From Serpula lacrymans var. lacrymans S7.9 (taxonomy: Eukaryota > Basidiomycota > Agaricomycetes > Boletales > Serpulaceae): a DNA stretch of 61,412 bases. Below, piece by piece: positions 10,301 to 21,271 of this stretch; the stretch's first letter is position 1; each line of letters opens with the position of its first letter. The DNA is taken from assembly GCF_000218685.1 (NCBI RefSeq), contig NW_006763310.1, positions 123,328-184,739 of the forward strand, given 5' to 3'. The notes beneath the pieces were generated by a model. The model was not told the DNA's origin. It ran no database searches and saw only the letters and a program-made list of their open reading frames with translations. Made by a program: the position numbers and the translations under genes.

Positions 10301-11319
10301 AAATATAAATGGTCCTTACAGCAGAGACTTCACTTTCTGCAGTACGGTCCAGGTGCATGTCCCGTGTGAGATAGCAAACATGGATATTTTTCCACAGCTG
10401 TGACCTTCTAAGAGAGGCAGAAATAATATGCTGCCTTGACCCTCTTGGAACAACAGGTGTTGTTTAGCGGAAGTCCCCTCCAAAGACCATTGTAATGCCT
10501 CCAAATGGAAGCTGATTATCCAGGATGTCCCGCAATGTACAATCCAATGCTTCAATTCTATGACGGTGTTGCATTAGTGCTTCATCCCAGACAATAACTC
10601 TGGTATGTATCAAATACCTCATGGAGGCCGGAGTTTTATGGAATCCTGCATGTGAATGTTTCATGTACAGGAATAGGGATTCCAAGGTGTGAATGAGCTG
10701 TGCAGCCACCCTCCAAGAGCAGGGATTAAATCTCAGAGGATGCTACACATAGAGCAACATTATGATTATCTCTTGCTCAAGCAGCAGCGGCAATTGTATT
10801 ACAGAGATATATTTTTCCCTTACCTTTAGCACTGTGAATAAAGCAAGTTATTCCCCAATTATGATTGATTGATTGTATGATGGTATCAAAAGCATTTTGT
10901 TGCTCTTGACTGAGCTACTCCATACTTTCTTTTGAGTAATAATAATACAGTAAAGTGATCAAATTTTATTTAGTCAGAAGTCAGTGAACTTGTGCTGTCT
11001 GTCCTTATAAACGTGAGAATTTTCAATGTGGCTACAATTTTCACTGCACTCGTTACTACTGCACTACCTACCCTCTACTGCTAACCAAAAACCACGCAAG
11101 CAAAACTAAGCAAAAAAATGTGCTCCCACATGTGCTGCACGCGACTTTTGGGACCACTGTCCCCTTTGTTATAGATCAGTATCAACACAGTTTCTTTATT
11201 GTCAGTCAGGCATTCTAGAAAATTATGTGTCCATAAAAATGATTCAAAATTCAAAAATAATTGCACTGTAAATGAATATTCTGCTGAAAAAAAAGAAACT
11301 GGAGCCACCGGTCCACCAC

Positions 11320-12053
11320 CTAGTCCAAATCCAACGGTTCCATGGCCTTACCAATGGACTGGTTGTACTGGACCACCTGGTCAAACGAGGGAGGGAGGGG
11401 AGTAGTTCCAATTTGGAACAAGTGAGTCTCAGGCAGCGTGTGGTAGCTGTAGCTGTAGCGAAGACAATGGACAAAAGATAAGTGTACCCAAGTGAATGGG
11501 ATGGCGATGTACAAGGGCAACACAGGTGGATGAACCTTCTCCAGCTCAAAAACTACCCACCCACACTCCAACCAGGCAAGACGAGTGACCAGTTTTGATA
11601 GTATATGATGGAAGATTGACATCATGAAGATGGGCAAAAGGTCCCAACTTGGACCGGCCGCTGGGGCTTTGCTGATATCAGCAGCGGCACGTGGTGATCA
11701 ATGGATTGGCAACGGAAATGGATAGAAAGTGGTAACATCAGATATGGTGGGGGAGCAGAAAATATGAGGAGTAGGAGGGTGAAGGTGACAAGGAGGTGAA
11801 CCAGAATAGGGATCCAGAAGCGACTGTTGGGTGAGAATAAAAAAGAGAGTAAGGGTCCTATGGTGGGACTGAGTAAAGAAAAAAAAGGTAAGGGAGGGCG
11901 ACGAAAGCAAGAGCGCAATGTGTAGCCAGTGGTGACACAAAAATTTGCCAAAATGCCAAAATGCTGAAAGTACCGAATGGAAAAGCAAAGGTGAACGCGA
12001 CTGGATTGCCTAATAGAGGTGGTGCTGATCAGCCACAAGTTCAAAAAAGGCAA
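11320..12053 (-). pseudogene. Degenerate copy of the element B ORF
   Basis: Reverse-strand frames 12053-11622 and 11637-11320 together match the 245-codon ORF at 55132-55869 (for example LISAKPQRPVQVG, LAWLECGWVVFELEKVHP, LFQIGTTPLPPSFDQVVQ). They are in different frames, so there is a frameshift near 11630, and the internal Met in strong start context of the other copy is ATA here. Many differences are conservative. Confidence 0.6.
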
Positions 12054-12173
12054 TATTAATTACTATTCCACGTGGCACTGTGCCTGTGTGGCGCAAAGAC
12101 GAGTCTTTTTGAATATTTGCTTCATTCTTGACACCTGTCCATGCTACCAATCAACTTTGGTGCATGACACCGG

Positions 12174-12628
12174 GTTACAAAATCATCTGTCTTCATATTT
12201 CCCTGTTTGAAGGAACAGTTCTGTTGACTCACCCAGTCACGCTCAGCCTGTGGTTTGAAATATTTTTTGATCTCTACTTTGAGATTATCCCAGGTAGGCC
12301 ATGCACCAGCAGTGTAGCACTCCTGGTGTCTTACTTGAGCGTATTGACCTGCCACAGTTCCTTTTAGTTGTAATAGCACTGCCATTGCTATCCCAAAATC
12401 ATCGGCAAATGTGTCCCAATTTGCCTTGATCCAAATTTGGAGCTTGATCCACCATTCAGCAAATCAAGCCTGGTCTCCCTCAAAAGTGCTAGGGTCAGCA
12501 ACAATTTTGACTTTCTTGTTAAATTTTTGCTCAACTGTAGGTTCAGTGGCAGGTGCAGCCTGAATCTCGACAAGCTGGGTTATCAGCGACAGAATCTGTG
12601 CACGCACGTTGTGCAATAGAGTGTTCAT
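12174..12628 (-). pseudogene. gag N-terminal part of gypsy family A
   Basis: The reverse-strand frame starting at the ATG of 12628 aligns with 57649-58135: EIQA..., KVEIKKYFKPQAERDWVSQQ and CSFKQGNMKTDDFVT are Retrotrans_gag-type segments. It holds an in-frame TGA near 12465 and is cut by element B at 12169. The C-terminal half is at 6809-7541. Confidence 0.75.
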
Positions 12629-13190
12629 GTTACTTTGTTGGGGTTGTTACAACGACATGTTGACTTGTTCTCTTTGTAATGTAAGAAAAAGGTAACTGGG
12701 GGTCCCCGCTTGCTATCTGTGGATCTACCTATTCCCAGCTGAGTATCAGATCTCAATCTCCAACTACCCACACTATAATATTTGAAATTGTATTTAAAAG
12801 GTATTCGTAGTAAACCCTGGTCCAAACAGTTGTCAAGGGGTGGTCCACTTGCTAAGTTGTCAACCCTTCTCCAACTGGCAGAGGCAAGTGCCCAGCCTGG
12901 TCAGAGGTATCCAAAAAAGAAGTTTTGTATCTAAATCTAATCAACAATGGTTCTACACCACTGTTGAGCTATAGCACTCCCCTTAACACTGGGGGCCGTG
13001 TATAGATTCTTTCTAGTACCTTGTTCTGAGGAGCTTGCCTGCAGGATTGGGGCACACACTCAAGTTTCCGCCGGTTAGCAAATGCTCAACACCAATCTGG
13101 CTCCCAAATCTTACTGTTTGAAAGATGTCCACTTAACCCTGTGGTCCAGGTTTGCATAAAGTGCAAGAGAGTAGAAAGAGCAAGTCCTAA
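12629..13190 (-). mobile_element. Leader of gypsy family A
   Basis: Reverse-strand match to the leader at 57157-57648, including the CTCCCCTTAACACTGGGGGC landmark (12974-12993). It joins the gag start to the LTR, as expected for a 5' untranslated region. Confidence 0.65.
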
Positions 13191-13612
13191 TGTTACAACC
13201 AAAGTTTTTATACTCTAGCGCACACAACAACAAGCTATAGAGGATATAGTGAGGGATGGGTAAACCCCTTAGAGTAGGACCGAGTTTGTTGTGGGTAAAC
13301 AACAGGAGGACTTGCTGAGGGGTCTCCTTGATCTTTTGGGGTATATATACTACTACAGTTTGTTTGTACATATGTACTATACAGTTGATGAAGGCAGTGG
13401 CTGATGATGTCATAGGGCCCAGCCCGTGTGCCCGTGTGACCAGCTCCACTGTGTGAGATACTTGCATCTAAAAATAAGGAAACACAGTGCAGCACAAGAA
13501 GGTGGAGCCAGAACAAAGTGGAAAGTGCTGCATGGCGCAGTGTGTGAAAACTACAGAAGAAAGTTAAAGAGGAGAATGAAATTTAAAGGTCCAAAAATTG
13601 TGTATCGTAACA
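13191..13612 (-). repeat. 5' LTR of gypsy family A and right border of the mobile nest
   Basis: On the minus strand the LTR starts TGTTACGATACAC and ends TGTAACA. At 13613 the repeated sequence stops and the gene island begins; the hydrolase gene ends only 125 bp further on. Confidence 0.75.
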
Positions 13613-13737
13613 TGCAAAGGATTGGAAGGTGGTCAACCCTCTTGGACTCAAAGTAGATTTTGATGCATACTATGAAGCTCTCAGTCTCGAGGATGTACGC
13701 CTTAACAAGAATTTCTCGATATAGGTTGTTAACTGCT

Positions 13738-14918
13738 CTAATGCTGATCAATCCTTGACAGGTTTTGAAGAAAGTTGATCTGAGCATTTATATTTGCTTC
13801 GTACCCCTAAGAAGTATTTATCGCAGATTAGTCATCGGGAATTTACGGGACATACCTTCCCGCCTGCCATAATTTCGTAATGACCACAACGAATATTTAC
13901 TAACTTCACTCCTGCAAGATGCCAGGTAGGTCACCATCGAGTTACAATAAACGATTACAAAAACTTACTTTTGTCGGCATTTGCGACGATATCACGAGTG
14001 ATTCCTATGGGAACTATATCATCCTCTTCTGCCGAGACAACGAGCATGGGACAAAGAGCTTTTTTGAGAGCTAAACCAGGACGACACGATAGCGCTTCAG
14101 TAATGAATCGCGGAGATATAAGGTTGGGTGCTCGGTCGAAAGGTGTACGACCCTGCGCAAACATAGACGTGAACCCTACACCAAAATTGGCATTAAAACA
14201 ATACGACTACCAAAAGATGTTGACTTACCTGCATAAGAAGAAGGTGAATTGAGGACAGCGAATTCGCCAGGCTTACCAACGGCACGCAGGAATATAGGAC
14301 GAAAACCTAGTTTGCCTCTCAAATAGTCGATGCATGCCCAAAATAAAAGTTTGGGGCGGGGCAGGACACTCGTGACAGTGGCGCGTGCTGCAAAAAATCA
14401 CTGTGAAAGAACTACTGTATGACTGATTGTAATGACTTTTTACCATCTAACACTGGGCAATGTGCCATGCCTCCTGCTAAGCGACCATCGTTTACCACAA
14501 GGTCGGCGACTTGAAGTCCACTCCAAGCCGAGCCCATTACAACAATTTTCTCGGCTATGAAATCGGCTTGGGAACTCGCCCACTCAATAACACTACGATA
14601 GTCTTGCAACTGTGACTCGAACCCCACCACATTACGTGGTTCACCATCGGAATCACCGAAGCCTCGATAGTCGAAGATAAGAGAAGCCCATCCAGCCCCC
14701 TCGGCCCATTGCTGAGCAAAAGCTGCATAACCAGCATCCTTGATGACTGTTAAACTATGAATCAATTCAATGGATTGAGCCAAAAGCCAAAGGCCCAGAT
14801 CTTACCCATGCCCTGCAACGACCACTGGATAGGGACCAGGCTTATCAGGCCTATAAAACCAGACATCTAATTTGACATTTTCCTGTATACTGGTTATTTT
14901 AAGGGGTTCGCACGACAT
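13738..14918 (-). CDS. Alpha/beta hydrolase, nucleophile Ser replaced by Ala
   Basis: Start at 14918 (MSCEPLKITSIQENVKLDVW). At least six exons join with short introns (for example PVVVAGHG before an intron at about 14806, then LTVIKDAGYAAFAQQWAEGA, DYRGFGDSDGEP). The oxyanion motif and the core strands are typical of the alpha/beta hydrolase fold. The general acid is EEDDIVP and the base is GHYE in the penultimate exon; the stop is at 13738. The elbow reads VVMGSAWSGLQ where relatives have G-x-S-x-G, so the usual nucleophile position is Ala. Family members act as esterases, thioesterases or polyketide-processing hydrolases; this one may be inactive or use another residue. It is next to a permease gene and borders the mobile nest. 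Confidence 0.75.
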
Positions 14919-15449
14919 AGCGGCAGGAAGACAAGGATGACATGCTTGTGATAGGAAAACAATGGGAATTAGAAGATTGAAGCTTGAAGCTTGAACTTCG
15001 AGTTCAAGTGTGCGAATGGTTGGAAGTCCATGGTTCGACTTTCTTCACTCACTGAAACGGGGATGTTTCCGTAACAGCTTTATATCTGGCTTGTAACCTA
15101 GGCATTGACTAAAATAGACCTAATACTTACGGTGGAAATGACAACGTCTTATAATCCCTTAGCATGGAAATAGACTTTGTCGCTACATGCAATGTATGTG
15201 ATTGCTTACGAACAGTTACACTTCTTAGGATAATTTATATCTTTTCCAAATCTACGAGCGGATAGCTATAGGCTGCTTTTGCCGACTTGTTTTGCCTCTA
15301 TAAGACGTTTTCGAATGGTTACAGAGTGACGGATGATGGAAAACGATAACAAGGCTAACTTGATACTTCCATACCATGGGGAGCACAACCAATGTGCCTT
15401 TGACTTTGCGTGATTATGACTATCTGTGACTACACATGATTGAGCGTTT
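14919..15449. other. Intergenic region, hairpin at 14990-15008
   Basis: No gene is seen. A perfect 8-bp stem CTTGAACT-TCG-AGTTCAAG lies 72 bp upstream of the hydrolase start codon, next to repeats of TTGAAGC. It could be an operator-like site, but nothing else supports that. Confidence 0.35.
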
Positions 15450-17805
15450 TTACTGAGGGGTACTTCTCTGACCTACACCTTCCCTGAAACAGTCTGTCCA
15501 AGAGATGACGCCTAAATTTCGTATCAGCGTCGCGCGTTTCAATTCAGGAGTAATACAAACTTTGTCTGTACTTTGTTCGTGGCTAACATGGATATTCGCA
15601 AGAGGACCTTCAAACCAGTGAACGCCACCGTATTTCGGGAAGAAATAGTATATCGTTGCAAGCACCAGAGTGCCACCCATGACCGCTACTGCGTAATTCA
15701 TCGTTGTCGTTGTCGGGGCCGGCGCGGTTGGAAACAAGAGGACGATCCACGCGAACGTCATCCAGACTACCGCGATAATAGCAACTGGACGGCTCTAGAG
15801 AGAAAGAAGGAACGCATTTGAATTAATTTCCAGGTCGGGTTGAACGTGTCATGGGGACAACGTTAGTGTAGCAGGAATAGGAATGAACATACATATGCGC
15901 CTAGATTAAACCTGCCTGGCTTAAACTGTTTTCCATATAGCACTCTGGCTGTGATGGGTATCGAGTATGCGATGTACTGACTCACCACTCCCAAGGTGAA
16001 AACAGCACCGATTGCCGCTGTGCCAGCAAAAGCTAGCAAGCAAAGCAGAAACGCGCAAAAGGCCGAAAACCATACACAGTGCACAGGTGTACCGGTATAT
16101 GGGTTTATGCGATACAGATAGCTCGAGAAGGGGAGGGCGCCATCTCGAGCGAATGCCCATGTTTGTCGAGAAGAAGCGGTGAGCTGTATTTTAGTGAGAA
16201 TTAAGACTTTGAGGTAACAAAAAAGTATGCTGTACCGAGCTGCTACCCATCATAAATCTAGAGAGTGAGTTCGAACTTCAGCCCACTTCCACGTATAAGA
16301 TGACACAAAATCAACTGACTGAGCAATAATAATAAACGACCAGATTGCTATTGTTCCAGTCTTTCCAAAGCTATTGAGAAATATCTGAGCAAGAAGGGTA
16401 AACACAGTATGTAAGACAGAGGATAACGCATCACTAACGGTGACGAATGGTTGCCCCACAGGATTGTCGACTATGGAAGATAAATCTGAGCCCATGTTAA
16501 AAGCCAAGGCCACCACAATTCCTATATGAATCCCGAATGATTATTTGTTACTGATTGCGCATTACGAGCCCTACCCCATCCCAATAGACATCCAAGGGTA
16601 GTCGCAGACATCACAGCGAATGGGACGGCGAAGCTAGCATTGTTGGCTTCCTCACTGAGATGGAGACTGCTGTCAAACCCACCTGGAAATGATTCATCTA
16701 GGAATGCGAATGCAGATGACTTCAGGCTTACCGATCGTCCATAGCGGTGCCAAAAAACTTAGGATGAAAGCAAATCCATCAGGCCATCCCGACGCTTTGA
16801 GTTCATGTAATTAAGGATGGAGCAGGTACAAAATAAAACTCGTACTGTTTTGGAAATCACCGAATGCATATCCTGCAGAGTTCTTGAATTCTGTTGGCGT
16901 GGCTATCGGCAGAGCAACTATGACAGCCAAGGGTAACCTATCAGGCCAGGTAAGAGGATAATTAACTTTATCACTCTCTTCGATGTATACTTACAATATG
17001 TTCAGGGCTATGTATATGTTCTGCAGTCTGGCGACAATTTTCGTTGCCATGCTCGATATGATCGCATGGCAAAATAACAGGGCGCAGTACACGCCACTAG
17101 TATTCACCATAAAACGTTTTAGTGATGCAAGGAGTCAACGCGAGGAATCATGCTCACAAAGTTTGAGACACTGTAGGAGTAAAAGACAGATCAGATCCAA
17201 TGCTAGCGAGTGCCATTATCTGCACAGCCAAACCCCAGTCAACACCTGCTGTTCCAGCTATATATCCGATGGTATTCGTGTCTGGATGATGTACTATTTC
17301 AAAATCTGGGACACAGTGTGCGTATTGTGAGGCCTGACTTACACCCGACTAACCAAGACAATAGTCGGCGATACCGTGGTGGGGAATAAGTGAAGGTCCA
17401 GAAGTATAAGCCACCAGCAGTGGGTGCAGCAGAGCCAAGCTCTGCCATTGCCATTGCGATAAAAACTAGAAAAATCGAGCAGGTTGCCCACTAACATTGC
17501 GGTAAGACCTAAGAGATAAAGAGGCTTTGAAAGCTTTGGCTTACCCCCCAAACCATTGCAGAGGCTCCTCCGTTCGGAATAGCATATACCAGCACAGATC
17601 TAAAGCAAGTACAATTCAATAGGGCTCGAGCACTATCAAAAGGAATGAAAACGTACGCAACAGAAGGCAATACTCCGATGATGCTGAAGCTAATCCCGAA
17701 TATCTGAATAGCTGAAAAGTCGCGCTTCAATTCCTGCTTGTAACCCAAGCTGGCCAGCAGAGCATCGTCGTTGCCTCGAACATGAGACTGGGGCGGACTG
17801 TCCAT
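15450..17805 (-). CDS. Amino-acid/choline-type permease (APC superfamily)
   Basis: Many short introns divide the gene. The start is probably the Met at 17805 (MDSPPQSHVRGNDDALLASL); 17838 is an alternative. The N-terminal block ASLGYKQELKRDFSAIQIFG followed by SFSIIGVLPSVA and YAIPNGGASAMVWG is the hallmark start of fungal GABA/choline/amino-acid permeases. Later exons give hydrophobic helices such as GTAAIGAVFTLGVVSQYIAY and YSIPITARVLYG, and the last exon holds two helices (FAWIVLLFPTAP, NYAVAVMGGTLVLATIYYFF) before a hydrophilic tail. Length by exons is about the usual 500-540 aa with 12 helices. It probably imports an amino acid or amine at the plasma membrane. I see no frameshift. Confidence 0.8.
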
Positions 17806-17838
17806 GTATATTACGAGACAATCAACGTTCAATGTCAC

Positions 17839-19287
17839 TTGGAAGGGCTGAGAAGAGTATAGCGGGGAGCTTTTGGAGCTGAATAATACACGGATCCGAC
17901 CGTGTAGGGCAATGCCTCACATGATAGAAAGCAAGTAGTGATACGTTATCCGTAGCTTTTATATGTATAAGGTTTATGAACTGTCGTTTTCGAAAAAAGC
18001 AGATAAGCTAATTTGAAGATAACATAGATATGACTTTGAAGTGGTGAGAATTCAAGTTAGACGCACCCGGCAACTCGCTGAGCCTCGGAACGGCAGATTA
18101 GGAACTTGCAGGTAAATGCAAATGTTTTCAGTACTCAGCGCTCAGCACTCAGCTGACAGCCTTTCGAAGGGAGTTGATTCATTCTAACTGTCAGTAGCAA
18201 AGCATCAAGCCAGAAATTCCAATAATGATCCGCCTCGTATAACACGGACACATAGGGACCATGGATGTTGCTGTATCGTTATTAGGACTGAATGGAAAGG
18301 AAAGGTAAGATATATTGAGCAAAGTTGTCCATGTCCGTATCGACGCGGCTGCATGCACACTGGGTACTGAGCCTTTTGAATACCTATAAGCCGAGTGAAT
18401 TGAGCGTACTAGTAGTGGGCTAGAGAGAGAGAGCTTTGTATAAGCGGCATATTTGGCTCGCTGTCAAGACCGCGGGTTGAGGTCCAACCACTTCATTACT
18501 TGGCTTTGTCGAAATAGGTGGCTGGACGGTTTCTATCAAGAAGTCACATTTTCTTCGAGCACAGGACCTATGTCTCAAATTTCACACTTTTCCACTGAAG
18601 GCGACATCGTTAGGTCCGAGTCTGACGTCTTGGCTACAGGGAAGTCCTACTTGTAAAAATTGCGTGGCATGTTCTCGAGCCATTATTCCACTTCAGACAA
18701 AGTTTGGCCACCACTTGTTGTCACAATTTCATTTGGTATCCAGATGTAGGAGCACTTAGTCTCTCCTAAGCATACTATGAGGAAGAAGACAGTCGTTCCT
18801 CCTGATATGTAGCGCTGGCCTCAGGTCTCGCTGCGCCCTAACGAGCTTTATCGCTTCCCAAGCTTCCTAATTTTAGTTGCGGTGCTAGGAATTCTTGTTC
18901 TTGGATCAGGCTTCGTTTCGCTGATAGGCGAACACTGGACATAGCACTGTGACACATGTCAGAGGCGCTCCCACTGGTACATCAATATATCTGGAGTCAC
19001 TTTCTCTCACAAGAGGACTCCTCTGTGGCAGAGCAAGCCTCACGTCCAAGCCAAGGATGCTGTCCTGGCCTACTCCATTATATATTTCATTATAGCATCC
19101 TCCGGAGACTTGGACGACCGCTACAACTCCTGCATCTATCTACCACCTTTGTTTGATTGTACAGGTTGAGGCTGATGCTATCACAAAAATAAGTGGGAAA
19201 GATGCGTGTTGACCTTCATTTCCGGATTATAACGTCCAGTTGTGTAACGACAGTCCCAACACATATCACCCCCTCCTCTCTAAATCA
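17839..19287. other. Intergenic region, no gene recognised
   Basis: Short frames at 18453-18656 and 18956-19156 have no family features or splice context. A run of AGAGAGAG (18422-18431) and small repeats of CAGCGCTCAGCACTCAGC (18136-18153) are the only structure I see. It holds the promoters of the permease and of the DUF6534-like gene. Confidence 0.4.
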
Positions 19288-21271
19288 ATGTCTTCTTTGT
19301 CGGCACAGGAAGTAAACTACATTAATACTGGCTACTGGGGCAAGTATGGGTATGTTTAAACATATTTTCCTCTTCTGATCAATCGTTCTCTTCATTAGGG
19401 CTTCTCATATCCTCAATGTCTGATCATTTTGTATCCCATCCGAAAAAAAAAGTTGACATCTAACTAGTTTTCTGGGGTGTTCGCTGGTACAAGGCTACCA
19501 TTACTTCCAGAACTACAATGATCGATGGTACTTGAAGGCAATGGTACGTGTCTCGCTGATTTCTCTGCCTGCACTCAGTAATGACAATGTCTATCTGTTA
19601 TTATCAGGTTTGGACTATGCTGTACGTGGGCGTAGAGGCAGAAGTAATCAATTCATACTCAGAGCTTTGTGTATAGCGCACTTGATATCATGTCATGGGC
19701 ATTCTTTGCGAAAATGATGCATTTCTATCTGGTAATAGTTTTCTTGTCTCTTTTTACTACTTCAGCTAATTCTCGTTCAGGTACAAAATTTTGATCGTCC
19801 ATCCCAGATCTCCATTCTATTCTGGTAACGAGGACTTTATATAATTGCATTAATACCTATTGAAGAATACTTTAGGGGCAACAGTGCAGGGACATCGGTA
19901 GTATACGTGGTCCAACCAATGTAAGAGGAGTCATGGTTTTGTGTTTTTTCCTGGGCTTTTTTGACAGCATGTCAGTGCCCAGTTATTCTTCGCACACCAA
20001 ATACGCGCAGGTTCGTTTATTTTAAGCATCAATTATTTGATTTCTAACGAGCCTAAGCAGTTAGCAATAAGAAGACTTGGATCCTGTCTGTTTTGATAGT
20101 GAACTTCCCCCTTTGCTCCTATTTCATAATGATATTCATTTTATTGTAGGTGTGTCTCGCAGTTACTGGTTTCGGTGAGTATACTATGTATCCATGTAAA
20201 AACAATCTCATGCATAACTTCGTCAGGTTGTGGGCTTGGTGTGTCAGGCTGCAGTCTGATCATACAGACTTTAACTTAGTATTTGATGCATTTCCTAGCT
20301 TTGACTGTTTTGCTGGCTACACATAACAGTCTTACCTATAGTTACAGCAAGCCAGTCAAAGTATGTGGTTTTACCCAGCACCGCATTGCAAAATTCTGAT
20401 CTATATAGATTGTGGCTGTTCTGTCTATATCAATCCCAACCGCTTGTGACATCATTGCAACTATCGCAATGTGGTATTTTCTTGATTCAGTGGGGAGAGG
20501 TTTCAGAAAGTACGTCATAACTATAATTCCACACTGTTGGGTTGGTGTGATATCGTGATATAGGACGGATGGCACTATCAAATCTCTCAAATTTCTCGTT
20601 CTTAATCGTGGTTTACTCCTAGTTTCAACGCAAGGTATCTTGTTGATTATATGGATTGTAGATATGGAGTCCTGGTACTGGTACGCACCACCTTCGCATA
20701 TCTCCATCACTCACTCAAACTATGGACTGACCAGGCGTTGATGTGCAGGTTGCCTTTTCATATGAATACGGTCAACATTTATGTCAATACCACTCGTGAG
20801 TGGTCCAGCTAACGTGAAACTTATGTCGTTAATGCATATTCAGTTGTCATGTATGTATCAGAACAATGCGCCCAGATTGCGTACTGATTTTTCTGGTAGG
20901 TTGAATGAGCGAACAAATATCCGGGAAAAAGAGAGAGAAAATGGTATAATGTCGTTAAAACTTGCTACTCGCAACCAATTTTCTCTACGATTTACTCCCA
21001 TGGATGCATTATCTCGACCAGCCACGGCACAAGATTCGGAGGCAAGTGGCGCTGGAGAATCTTGATGCGTTCAATCTAACACTACCAACTTTCCTAGGCA
21101 GACAAGAGCGAGCTACACAAGCAAGGGGATAGTGAATTATATTGTGCTCCTGAAAGCGAAGTATCTGGGTTCGACCTAACAACAAATAGGCGAGGCTACT
21201 CGAGAGGGGGGCTGGACCTACCGTCGCCCCACGGCAATGAAGAGATCGTCGCTACTCCCATTGACTTTTAA
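19288..21271 (+). CDS. Seven-helix DUF6534-like membrane protein
   Basis: Start at 19288 (MSSLSAQEVNYINTGYWGKYG). Exons then give LVQGYHYFQNYNDRWYLKAM, SAQLFFAHQIRA, SNKKTWILSVLIVNFPLCSY, PTACDIIATIAMWYFLDSVG and RTDGTIKSLKFLVLNRGLLL, in the order seen in the mushroom family of seven-helix proteins with a DUF6534 C-terminal domain (C/A-D-x-x-I-A-x-x-x-x-x-x-L then the RT-x-x-x-I--L---NRG block). The tail is hydrophilic. The last intron (21042-21097, 56 nt) uses a GC donor (GCAAGT) and leads to a final exon ending at 21271; without it the protein ends at 21065. The second and third exons are hard to close and may be degenerate. Function is unknown for the family; a receptor-like role is only a guess. 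Confidence 0.55.

Larger units (their letters stand above)
8707..10730 (-). pseudogene. Helitron Pif1-like helicase relic
   Basis: Reverse-strand pieces in order: 10709-10464 contains VIVWDEALMQHRHRIEALD (Walker B, DEA) and FGGITMVFGGDFR (motif III). Next, 10460-10316 continues the frame-shifted region after it. Then 9486-9301 has YPGIANGDQDDHYFFHCTIL. 9431-9063 has KLKAGYPLMLLRNIDPLNGL. Finally 9105-8707 has FAMTINKSQGQSV (motif V) and GQLYIALSCCTLRERIKVLF (motif VI, ALSC instead of ALSR). The pieces are separated by frameshifts and by about 0.75 kb of foreign sequence (9540-10300). The Walker A part was not found. The gene is dead. Confidence 0.8.
8354..11175 (-). mobile_element. Helitron inserted in element B
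   Basis: Comparison with the intact copy of B places an insertion precisely between an A (8353) and a T (11176), the A^T target of Helitrons. On the minus strand the insert starts TCTATAACAAAG and ends ACCTCG (canonical TC...CTRR with one mismatch). A GTGGC-AGA-GCCAC hairpin lies about a dozen bases before the 3' end (8371-8383). It carries a Pif1-type helicase relic in the matching orientation. It is 2822 bp long, so far too short for an autonomous Rep-helicase element. Confidence 0.75.
7546..12169 (-). mobile_element. Element B, copy 2: LTR-like TGTC...GACA element with 4-bp target duplication, split by a Helitron
   Basis: On the minus strand it starts TGTCATGCACCAAAG (12169) and ends CATCATCGACA (7546). 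It is flanked by CCGG at 7542-7545 and CCGG at 12170-12173, and removing it rejoins gag exactly. Its two halves, 7546-8353 and 11176-12169, match the uninterrupted copy at 55016-56829. The termini are the short TGTC/GACA inverted ends typical of LTRs. It has a TATATAA-type promoter and a degenerate form of the B ORF. I read it as a long (about 1.8 kb) solo LTR; a non-autonomous element of another kind is possible. Confidence 0.75.

Noticed and set aside
20342..20710. 122-aa minus frame
   Set aside because: It is antisense to the DUF6534-like gene; the plus-strand exons have family motifs.
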